Positions 52,112 to 63,024 of a DNA stretch of 64,000 nucleotides are shown here, piece by piece. The notes below the pieces were generated by a model. It made no database searches. It was not told where the DNA came from and was given only the letters and a program-made list of their open reading frames with translations. The stretch is from Prosopocoilus inquinatus. Its lineage: Eukaryota > Arthropoda > Insecta > Coleoptera > Lucanidae. Location: positions 4,590,501 to 4,654,500 of the forward strand of contig CM069880.1 of assembly GCA_036172665.1 (NCBI GenBank), given 5' to 3'. The stretch's first letter is position 1, and each line of letters begins with the position of its first letter. Position numbers and translations under genes: made by a program.

Positions 52112-54185
52112 TCCTGTGATGTATCTAATCGATCCTTACTTATCTATCATGTTATTTGACGTTACGATGGACTCCAGTAACTCTGATGTGAGATACGAAG
52201 TTTTCGGACGCAGCGGAAGCTGGAAATAGTTTTGAACGAAACGACACGTATTAGCGTTATTCCTGTGATGTATCTAATCGATCCTTCCTTATCTATCATG
52301 TTATTTGACGTTACGATGGACTCCAGTAACTCTGATGTGAGATACGAAGTTTTCGGACGCAGCGGAAGCTAGAAATAGTTTTGAACGAAACAACACGTAT
52401 TAGCGTTGTTCGTGTGATGTATCTAATCGATCCTTACTTATCTACTATGTTATTTGACGTTACGATGGACTCCAGTAACTCTGATGTGAGATACGAAGTT
52501 CTCGAACTCAGCAGAAGCTGGAAATAGTTTTGAACGAATCAACACGTATTAGCCTTGTTCATGTGATGTATCTAATCGATCCTTACTTATCTATCAGGTT
52601 ATTTGACGTTACGATGGACTCCAGTAACTCTGATGTGAGAGACGAAGTTTTCGGACGCAGCGGAATCTGGAAATAGTTTTGAAGGAAATAACACGTTTTA
52701 GCGTTGTTCCTGTGATGTATCTAATCGATCCTTACTTATCTATCATGTTATTTGACGTTACGATGGACTCCAGTAACTCTGATGTGAGAAACGAAGTTTT
52801 CGGACGCAGCGGAAGTTGGAAATAGTTTTGAACGAAACAACAAGTATTAGCGTTGTTCGTGTGATGTATCTAATCGATCCTTACTTATCTACTACGTTAT
52901 TTGACGTTTCAACGGACTCCAGTAACTCAGATGTGAGATACGAAGTTCTCGCACACAGCAGAAGCTGGAAATAGTTTTGAACGAAGCAGCACGTATTAGC
53001 GTTATTCCTGTGATGTATCTAATCGATCCTTACTTATCTATCACGTTATTTGACGTTACGATGGACTCCAGTAACTCTGATGTGAGAAACGAAGTTTTCG
53101 GACGCAGCGGAAGCTGGAAATAGTTTTGAACGAAACAACACGTATTAGCGTTGTTCGTGTGATGTATCTAATCGATCCTTACTTATCTAATATGTTGTTT
53201 GACGTTTCAACGGACTCCAGTTACTCTGATGTGAGATACGAAGTTCTCGCACTCAGCAGAAGCTGGAAATAGTTTTGAACGAAACAACACGTATTAGCAT
53301 TGTTCCTGTGATGTATCTAATCGATCCTTACTTATCTATCATGTTATTTGACGTTACGATGGACTCCAGTAACTCTGATGTGAGATACGAAGTTTTCGGA
53401 CGCAGCGAAAGCTGGAAATAGTTTTGAACGAAACAACACGTATTAGCGTTGTTCCTGTGATGTATCTAATCGATCCTTACTTATCTAATATGTTATTTGA
53501 CGTTTCAACGGACTCCAGTAACTCTGATGTGAGATACGAAGTTCTCGCACTCAGCAGAAGCTGGAAATAGTTTTGAACGAAACAACACGTATTAGCATTG
53601 TTCCTGTGATGTATCTAATAGATCCTTACTAATCTATCATGTTATTTGACGTTAGGATGGACTCCAGTATCTCTGATGTGAGATACGAAGTTTTCGGACG
53701 CAGCGGAAGCTGGAAATAGTTTTGAACGAAACAACATGTATTAGCGTTATTCCTGTGATGTATCTAATCGATCCTTACTTATCTGTCATGTTATTTGACG
53801 TTACTATGGACTCCAGTAACTCTGATTTGAGATACGAAGTTTTCGGACCCAGCGGAAGCTGGAAATAGTTTTGATCGAAATAACACGTATTAGCGTTGTT
53901 CCTGTGATGTATCTAATCGATCCTTACTTATCTAATATGTTAATTGACGTTCCAACGGACTCCAGTATCTCTGATGTGAGATACGAAGTTCTCGCACTCA
54001 GCAGAAGCCGGAAATAGTTTTGAACGAAACAACACGTATTAGCGTTGTTCCTGTGATGTATCTAATCGATCCTTACTTATCTAATATGTTATTTGACGTT
54101 TCAACGGACTCCAGTAACTCTGATGTGAGATACGAAGTTCTCGCACTCATCAGAAGCTGGAAATAGTTTTGAACGAAACAACACG
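51951..54185 (+). repeat. Second 15-mer repeat, copy 1 (different content)
   Basis: TACTAGCGTCATTCC at 51951 recurs at 54186, again 2235 bp, but the monomers between differ from those of the preceding 15-mer. They include GAAACGACACG, GTTCGTGTG, TATCTACTATG, TTGTTCATGTG, ATCAGGTTATTTG (52594 and 54829), GAGAGACGAAG, GAAGCAGCACG and GACGTTAGGATGG. The period is thus kept at 15 while the unit is re-framed. Confidence 0.88.
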
Positions 54186-56270
54186 TACTAGCGTCATTCC
54201 TGTGATGTATCTAATCGATCCTTACTTATCTATCAAGTTATTTGACGTTACGATGGACTCCAGTAACTCTGATGTTAGAAACGAAGTTTTTGGACGCAGC
54301 GGAAGCTGGAAATAGTTTTGAACGAAACTACACGTATTAGCGTTATTCCTGTGATGTATCTAATCGATCCTTACTTATCTATCATGTTATTTGACGTTAC
54401 GATGGACTCCAGTAACTCTGATGTGAGATACGAAGTTTTCGGACGCAGCGGAAGCTGGAAATAGTTTTGAACGAAACGACACGTATTAGCGTTATTCCTG
54501 TGATGTATCTAATCGATCCTTCCTTATCTATCATGTTATTTGACGTTACGATGGACTCCAGTAACTCTGATGTGAGATACGAAGTTTTCGGACGCAGCGG
54601 AAGCTGGAAATAGTTTTGAACGAAACAACACGTATTAGCGTTGTTCGTGTGATGTATCTAATCGATCCTTACTTATCTACTATGTTATTTGACGTTACGA
54701 TGGACTCCAGTAACTCTGATGTGAGATACGAAGTTCTCGAACTCAGCAGAAGCTGGAAATAGTTTTGAACGAAACAACACGTATTAGCCTTGTTCATGTG
54801 ATGTATCTAATCGATCCTTACTTATCTATCAGGTTATTTGACGTTACGATGGACTCCAGTAACTCTGATGTGAGAGACGAAGTTTTCGGACGCAGCGGAA
54901 TCTGGAAATAGTTTTGAAGGAAATAACACGTTTTAGCGTTGTTCCTGTGATGTATCTAATCGATCCTTACTTATCTATCATGTTATTTGACGTTACGATG
55001 GACTCCAGTAACTCTGATGTGAGAAACGAAGTTTTCGGACGCAGCGGAAGCTGGAAATAGTTTTGAACGAAACAACAAGTATTAGCGTTGTTCGTGTGAT
55101 GTATCTAATCGATCCTTACTTATCTACTACGTTATTTGACGTTTCAACGGACTCCAGTAACTCAGATGTGAGATACGAAGTTCTCGCACTCAGCAGAAGC
55201 TGGAAATAGTTTTGAACGAAGCAGCACGTATTAGCGTTATTCCTGTGATGTATCTAATCGATCCTTACTTATCTATCACGTTATTTGACGTTACGATGGA
55301 CTCCAGTAACTCTGATGTGAGAAACGAAGTTTTCGGACGCAGCGGAAGCTGGAAATAGTTTTGAACGAAACAACACGTATTAGCATTGTTCCTGTGATGT
55401 ATCTAATCGATCCTTACTTATCTATCATGTTATTTGACGTTACGATGGACTCCAGTAACTCTGATGTGAGATACGAAGTTTTCGGACGCAGCGAAAGCTG
55501 GAAATAGTTTTGAACGAAACAACACGTATTAGCGTTGTTCCTGTGATGTATCTAATCGATCCTTACTTATCTAATATGTTATTTGACGTTTCAACGGACT
55601 GCAGTAACTCTGATGTGAGATACGAAGTTCTCGCACTCAGCAGAAGCTGGAAATAGTTTTGAACGAAACAACACGTATTAGCATTGTTCCTGTGATGTAT
55701 CTAATCGATCCTTACTAATCTATCATGTTATTTGACGTTAGGATGGACTCCAGTATCTCTGATGTGAGATACGAAGTTTTCGGACGCAGCGGAAGCTGGA
55801 AATAGTTTTGAAGGAAACAACATGTATTAGCGTTATTCCTGTGATGTATCTAATCGATCCTTACTTATCTGTCATGTTATTTGACGTTACTATGGACTCC
55901 AGTAACTCTGATTTGAGATACGAAGTTTTCGGACCCAGCGGAAGCTGGAAATAGTTTTGATCGAAATAACACGTATTAGCGTTGTTCCTGTGATGTATCT
56001 AATCGATCCTTACTTATCTAATATGTTAATTGACGTTCCAACGGACTCCAGTATCTCTGATGTGAGATACGAAGTTCTCGCACTCAGCAGAAGCCGGAAA
56101 TAGTTTTGAACGAAACAACACGTATTAGCGTTGTTCCTGTGATGTATCTAATCGATCCTTACTTATCTAATATGTTATTTGACGTTTCAACGGACTCCAG
56201 TAACTCTGATGTGAGATACGAAGTTCTCGCACTCATCAGAAGCTGGAAATAGTTTTGAACGAAACAACAC
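54186..56270 (+). repeat. Second 15-mer repeat, copy 2, one monomer shorter
   Basis: It follows 51951 onward at 2235 bp to about 55.37 kb, then at 2086 bp (14 monomers). One monomer is missing, with the switch near 55370-55400; the AATATGTTGTTTGACG / CCAGTTACTC monomer of copy 1 (53.2 kb) is absent. Base differences include 55601 (GACTGCAG), 55814 (GAAGGAAACAAC), CTGGAAATAG where copy 1 has CTAGAAATAG near 52370, and CACTCAGC where copy 1 has CACACAGC near 52953. Confidence 0.86.
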
Positions 56271-56322
56271 GTATTAGCATTGTTCCTGTGATGTATCTAA
56301 TCGATCCTTACTTATCTAATAT

Positions 56323-57700
56323 GTTGTTTGATGTTTCGACGGACTCCAGTAACTCTGATGTGAGATACGAAGTTCTAGCACTCAGCAGAAGCTGGAAATA
56401 GTTTTGAACGAAACAACTCGTATTAGCATTGTTCCTGTGATGTATCTAATCGATCCTTACTTATCTAATATGTTATTTGACGTTTCAACGGACTCCAGTA
56501 ACTCTGATGTGAGATACGAAGTTCTCGCACTCAGGAGAAGCTGGAAATAGTTTTGGACGAAACAACACCTATTAGCATTGTTCCTGTGATGTATCTAATC
56601 GATCCTTACTTATCTACCATGTTATTTGACGTTACGATGGACTCCAGTAACTCTGATGTGAGATACGAAGTTTTCGGACGCAGCGGAAGCTGGAAATAGT
56701 TTTGAACGAAACACGTATTAGCATTGTTCCTGTGATGTATCTAATCGATCCTTACTTATCTATCATGTTATTTGACGTTACGATGGATTCCAGTAACTCT
56801 GATGTGAGATACGAAGTCTTCGGACGCAGCGAAAGCTGGAAATAGTTTTGAACGAAACAACACGTATTAGCGTTGTTCCTGTGATGTATCTAATCGATCC
56901 TTACTTATCTAATATGTTATTTGACGTTTCAACGGACTCCAGTAACTCTGATGTGAGATACGAAGTTCTCGCACTCAGCAGAAGCTGGAAATAGTTTTGA
57001 ACGAAACAACACGTATTAGCATTGTTCCTGTGATGTATCTAATCGATCCTTACTTATCTATCATGTTATTTGACGTTACGATGGACTCCAATATCTCTGA
57101 TGTGAGATACGAAGATTTCGGACGCAGCTGAAGCTGGAAATAGTTTTGAACGAAACTACACGTATTAGCGTTATTCCTGTGATGTATCTAATCGATCCTT
57201 ACTTATCTGTCATGTTATTTGACGTTACGATGGACTCCAGTAACTCTGATTTGAGATACGAAGTTCTCGCACTCAGCAGAAGCTGGAAATAGTTTTGAAC
57301 GAAACAACACGTATTAGCGTTGTTCCTGTGATGTATCTAATCGATCCTTACGTATCTATCATGTTATTTGACGTTACGATGGACTCCAGTAACTCTGATG
57401 TGAGATAAGAAGTTTTCGGACGCAGCGGAAGCTGGAAATAGTTTTGAACGAAATAACACGTATAAGCGTTGTTCCTGTGATGTATCTAATCGATCCTTAC
57501 TTATCTAATATGTTAATTGACGTTTCAACGGACTCCAGTAACTCTGATGTGAGATACGAATTTCTCGCACTCAGCAGAAGCTGGAAATAGTTTTGAACGA
57601 AACAACACGCATTAGCATTGTTCCTGTGATATATCTAATCGATCCTTACTTATCTAATATGTTATTTGGCGTTTCAACGAACTCCAGTAACTCTGATGTG
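56323..57700 (+). repeat. Left copy of a 45/44-monomer-spaced repeat
   Basis: GTTGTTTGATGTTTC at 56323 recurs at 63025. The spacing, 6702 bp, is 45 monomers minus the 3 bp lost near 56711. From GATGGATTCC (56785 and 63341) the offset is 6556 bp, exactly 44 monomers, because the right copy lacks the 146-bp monomer and its neighbour sequence. Further shared markers are CACTCAGGAG, CAACACCTATTAGC, GAAGTCTTCGG and CCAATATCTC (57088 and 63644). Confidence 0.85.
56692..56837 (+). repeat. Short monomer, 146 bp (3-bp deletion)
   Basis: This unit reads TTGAACGAAACACGTATTAG near 56702-56721 where the family has GAACGAAACAACACG, a loss of one AAC/ACA unit. GGAAATAG spacing is 146 bp, the shortest in the window. 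Loss of one short direct repeat unit suggests replication slippage. The monomer has no counterpart in the right copy at 63.3 kb. Confidence 0.95.
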
Positions 57701-58620
57701 AGATACGAAGTTCTCGCACTCAGCAGAAGCTGGAAATAGTTTTGAACGAAACAACACGTATTAGCATTGTTCCTGTGATGTATCTAATCGATCCTTACTT
57801 ATCTATCATGTTATTTGACGTTACGAGGGACTCCAGAAACTCTGATGTGAGATGCGAAATTTCCGGACGCAGCGGAAGCTGGAAATAGTTTTGAACGAAA
57901 CAACACGTATTAGCGTCATTCCTGTGATGTATCTAATCGATCCTTACTTATCTATCAAGTTATTTGACGTTACGATGGACTCCAGTAACTCTGATGTTAG
58001 AAACGAAGTTTTTGGACGCAGCGGAAGCTGGAAATAGTTTTGAACGAAACTACACGTATTAGCGTTATTCCTGTGATGTATCTAATCGATCCTTACTTAT
58101 CTATCATGTTATTTGACGTTACGATGGACTCCAGTAACTCTGATGTGAGATACGAAGTTTTCGGACGCAGCTGAAGCTGGAAATAGTTTTGAACGAAGCA
58201 ACATGTATTAGCGTTATTCCTGTGATGTATCTAATCGATCCTTACTTATCTATTACGTTATTTGACGTTACGATGGACTCCAGTAACTCTGATGTGAGAT
58301 ACGAAGTTTTCGGACGCAGTGGAAGCTGGAAATAGTTTTGAACGAAACAACACGTATTAGCGTTATTCCTGTGATGTATGAAATCGATCCTTACTTATCT
58401 ATTACGTTATTTGACGTTACGATGGACTCCAGTAACTCTGATGTGATATACGAAGTTTTCGGACGCAGCGTAAGCTGGAAACAGTTTTGAACGAAACAAT
58501 ACGTATTAGCGTTGTTCCTGTGATGTATCTAATCGATCCTTACTAATCTATCATGTTATTTGACGTTACGATGGACTCCAGTAACTCTGATGTGAGATAC
58601 GAAGTTTTCGGACGCAGCGG
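57701..58620 (+). repeat. Patch from the 15-mer domain inside the right-end domain
   Basis: Sequence around 57652-58190 repeats the TTATTTGGCG / ACGAGGGACTCC / GATGCGAAATTTCCGG / ATCAAGTTATTTG / GATGTTAGAAACG series of 49.5-49.9 and 51.7-52.1 kb. The distance from 51895 is 40 monomers minus 3 bp. It then passes to GAAGCAACATG and TGTATGAAATCG monomers. It is a displaced 4- to 5-monomer block. Confidence 0.8.
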
Positions 58621-61220
58621 AAGCTGGAAATAGTTTTGAACGAAACAGCACGTATTAGCGTTATTCCTGTGATGTATCTAATCGATCCTTACTTATCTAT
58701 TACGTTATTTGACGTTACGATGGACTCCAGTAACTCTGATGTGATATACGAAATTTTCGGACGCACCGGAAGCTGGAAATAGTTTTGAAGGAAATAACAC
58801 GTATTAACGTTGTTCCTGTGATGTATCTAATCGATCCTTACTTATCTAATATGTTAATTGACGTTCCAACGGACTCCAGTAACTCTGATGTGAGATACGA
58901 AGTTCTCGCACTCAGCAGAAGCTGGAAATAGTTTTGAACGAAACAACACGTATTAGCATTGTTCCTGTGATGTATCTAATCGATCCTTACTTATCTATCA
59001 TGTTATTTGACGTTCGAACGGACTCCAGTAACTCTGATGTGAGATACGAAGTTCTCGCACTCAGCAGAAGCTGGAAATAGTTTTGAACGAAACAACACGT
59101 ATTAGCATTGTTCCTGTGATGTATCTAATCGATCCTTACTTATCTATCATGTTATTTGACGTTCCAACGGACTCCAGTAACTCTGATGTGAGATACGAAG
59201 TTCTCGCACTCAGCAGAAGCTGGAAATAGTTTTGAATGAAACAACACGTATTAGCGTTGTTCCTGTGATGTATCTAATCGATCCTTACTTATCTAATATG
59301 TTATTTGACGTTTCAACGGACTCCAGTAACTCTGATGTGAGATAAGAAGTTCTCGCACTCAGCAGAAGCTGGAAATAGTTTTGAACGAAACAACACGTAT
59401 TAGCTATGTTCCTGTGATGTATCTAATCGATCCTTACTTATCTATCATGTTATTTGACGTTACGATGGACCCCAGTAACTCTGATGTGAGATACGAAGTT
59501 TTCGGACGCAGCGGAAGCTGGAAATAGTTTTGAACGAAATAACACGTATTAGCATTGTTCCTGTGCTGTATCTAATCGATCCTTACCTATCTATCATGTT
59601 ATTTGACGTTACGATGGACTCCAGTAACTCTGATGTGAGATACGAAGTTATCGCACTCAGCAGAAGCTGGAAATGGTTTTGAACGAAACAACACGTATTA
59701 GCATTGTTCCTGTGATGTATCTAATCGATCCTTACTTATCTATCACGTTATTTGACGTTACGATGGACTCCAGTAACTCTGATGTGAGATACGAAGTTTT
59801 CGGACGCAGCTGAAGCTGGAAATAGTTTTGAACGAAACAGCACGTATTAGCGTTATTCCTGTGATGTATCTAATCGATCCTTACTTATCTATTACGTTAT
59901 TTGACGTTACGATGGACTCCAGTAACTCTGATGTGATATACGAAATTTTCGGACGCACCGGAAGCTGGAAATAGTTTTGAAGGAAATAACACGTATTAAC
60001 GTTGTTCCTGTGATGTATCTAATCGATCCTTACTTATCTAATATGTTAATTGACGTTCCAACGGACTCCAGTAACTCTGATGTGAGATACGAACTTCTCG
60101 CACTCAGCAGAAGCTGGAAAGAGTTTTGAACGAAACAACACGTATTAGCATTGTTCCTGTGATGTATCTAATCGATCCTTACTTATCTATCATGTTATTT
60201 GACGTTCCAACGGACTCCAGTAACTCTGATGTGAGATACGAAGTTCTCGCACTCAGCAGAAGCTGGAAATAGTTTTGAATGAAACAACACGTATTAGCGT
60301 TGTTCCTGTGATGTATCTAATCGATCCTTACTTATCTAATATGTTATTTGACGTTTCAACGAACTCCAGTAACTCTGATGTGAGATACGAAGTTCTCGCA
60401 CTCAGCAGAAGCTGGAAATAGTTTTGAACGAAACAACACGTATTAGCATTGTTCCTGTGATGTATCTAATCGATCCTTACTTATCTATCATGTTATTTGA
60501 CGTTACGATGGACTCCAGTAACTCTGATGTGAGATACGAAGTTTTCGGACGCAGCGTAAGCTGGAAACAGTTTTGAACGAAACAATACGTATTAGCGTTG
60601 TTCCTGTGATGTATCTAATCGATCCTTACTAATCTATCATGTTATTTCACGTTACGATGGACTCCAGTAACTCTGATGTGATATACGAAATTTTCGGACG
60701 CACCGGAAGCTGGAAATAGTTTTGAAGGAAATAACACGTATTAACGTTGTTCCTGTGATGTATCTAATCGATCCTTACTTATCTAATATGTTAATTGACG
60801 TTCCAACGGACTCCAGTAACTCTGATGTGAGATACGAAGTTCTCGGACTCAGCAGAAGCTGGAAAGAGTTTTGAACGAAACAACACGTATTAGCATTGTT
60901 CCTGTGATGTATCTAATCGATCCTTACTTATCTATCATGTTATTTGACGTTCCAACGGACTCCAGTAACTCTAATGTGAGATACGAAGTTCTCGCACTCA
61001 GCAGAAGCTGGAAATAGTTTTGAACGAAACAACACGTATTAACATTGTTCCTGTGATGTATCTAATCGATCCTTACTTATCTATCATGTTATTTGACGTT
61101 CCAACGGACTCCAGTAACTCTGATGTGAGATACGAAGTTCTCGCACTCAGCAGAAGCTGGAAATAGTTTTGAATGAAACAACACGTATTAGCGTTGTTCC
61201 TGTGATGCATCTAATCGATC
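58621..61220 (+). repeat. 8-mer and 5-mer sub-repeats
   Basis: The GATATACGAAATTTTCGG / ACGCACCGGAAG marker monomer occurs at 58743, 59935 and 60680, spaced 1192 bp (8 monomers) and 745 bp (5 monomers). Each is followed by GAAGGAAATAACACG, a TTAATTGACGTTCC monomer, then TATCATG monomers with the recombinant TTGACGTTCCAACGG half and a GAATGAAACAACACG monomer. The combination TATCATG + GTTCCAACGG joins a type A left half to a B-variant right half and is largely confined to this segment. Confidence 0.82.
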
Positions 61221-63024
61221 CTTCCTTATCTAATATGTTATTTGACGTTTCAACGAACTCCAGTATCTCTGATGTGAGATACGAAGTTCTCGCACTCAGC
61301 AGAAGCTGGAAATAGCTTTGAACGAAACAACACGTATTAGCATTGTTCCTGTGATGTATCTAATCGATCCTTACTTATCTAATATGTTAATTGACGATCC
61401 AACGGACTAAAGTAACTCTGATGTTAGATACGAAGTTTTCGGACGCAGGGGAAGCTGGAAATAGTTTTGAACGAAATAACACGTATTAGCGTTGTTCCTG
61501 TGATGTATCTAATCGATCCTCACTTATCTAATATGTTATTTGACGTTACGATGGACTCCAGTAACTCTGATGTGAGATACGAAGTTTTCGGACGCAGCGG
61601 AAGCTGGAAATAGTTTTGAACGAAACAACACGTATTAGCGTTGTTCCTGTGATGTATCTAATCGATCCTTACTTATCTAATATGTTATTTGTCGTTTCAA
61701 CGGACTCCAGTATCTCTGATGTGAGATACGAAGTTCTCGCACTCAGCAGAAGCTGGAAATAGTTTTGAACGAAACAACACGTATTAGCATTGTTCCTGTG
61801 ATATATCTAATCGATCCTTACTTATCTAATATGTTATTTGACGTTTCAACGGACTCCAGTAACTCTGATGTGAGATACGAAGTTCTCGCACTCAGCAGAA
61901 GCTGGAAATAGTTTTGAACGAAGCAACACGTATTAGCATTGTTCCTGTGATGTATCTAATCGATCCTTACTTATCTATCATGTTATTTGACGTTACGATG
62001 GACTCCAATATCTCTGATGTGAGATACGATGTTTTCGGACGCAGCGGAAGCTGGAAATAGTTTTGAACGAAGCAACATGTATTAGCGTTATTCCTGTGAT
62101 GTATCTAATCGATCCTTACTTATCTGTCATGTTATTTGACGTTACGATGTACTCCAGTAACTCTGATTTGAGATACGAAGTTCTCGCACTCAGCAGAAGC
62201 TGGAAATAGTTTTGAAAGAAACAACACGTATTAGCGTTGTCCCTGTGATGTATCTAATCGATCCTTACGTATCTATCATGTTATTTGACGTTACGATGGA
62301 CTCCAGTAACTCTGATGTGAGATACGAAGTTTTCGGACGCAGCGGAAGCTGGAAATAGTTTTGAACGAAATAACACGTATAAGCGTTGTTCCTGTGATGT
62401 ATCTAATCGATCCTTACTTATCTAATATGTTAATTGACGTTTCAACGGACTCCAGTAACTCTGATGTGAGATACGAATTTCTCGCACTCAGCAGAAGCTG
62501 GAAATAGTTTTGAACGAAACAACACGTATTAGCATTGTTCCTGTGATATATCTAATCGATCCTTACTTATCTAATATGTTATTTGACGTTTCAACGGACT
62601 CCAGTAACTCTGATGTGAGATACGAAGTTCTCGCACTCAGCAGAAGCTGGAAATTGTTTTGAACGACACAACACGTATTAGCGTTATTCCTGTGATGTAT
62701 CTAATCGATCCTTACTTATCTATTACATTATTTGACGTTACGATGGACTCCAGTAACTCTGATGTGAGATACGAAGTTTTCGGACGCAGCGGAAGCTGGA
62801 AATAGTTTTGAACGAAACAATACGTATTAGCGTTATTCCTGTGATGTACGAAATCGATCCTCACTTATCTATTACGTTATTTGACGTTACGATGGACTCC
62901 AGTAACTCTGATGTGATATACGAAGTTTTCGGACGCACCGGAAGCTGGAAATAGTTTTGAAGGAAATAACACGTATTATCGTTGTTTCTGTGATGTATCT
63001 AATCGATCCTTACTTATCTAATAT
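61221..63024 (+). repeat. Mixed monomers with an 11-monomer echo
   Basis: CCAATATCTC at 62005 lies 33 monomers from 57088 and 11 monomers (1639 bp) from 63644. The following GAAGCAACATG, TATCTGTCATG, GATTTGAG and TTACGTATC monomers are repeated in order in all three places. Elsewhere there are private changes: GGACTAAAGTAAC with GCAGGGGAAG near 61407-61453, and TTTGTCGTTTC near 61688. GTACGAAATCGATCCTCAC near 62847 matches 20086 and 26940. Confidence 0.75.

Noticed and set aside
42..58037. About thirty open frames of 60-97 codons on the + strand with nearly the same translation
   Set aside because: All lie in the same phase of the 149-bp satellite, end after about one monomer, use either TTG or an ATG made by a single A-to-G change in GAGATACG, and have no separate gene features. 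They are repeat artefacts, not genes.
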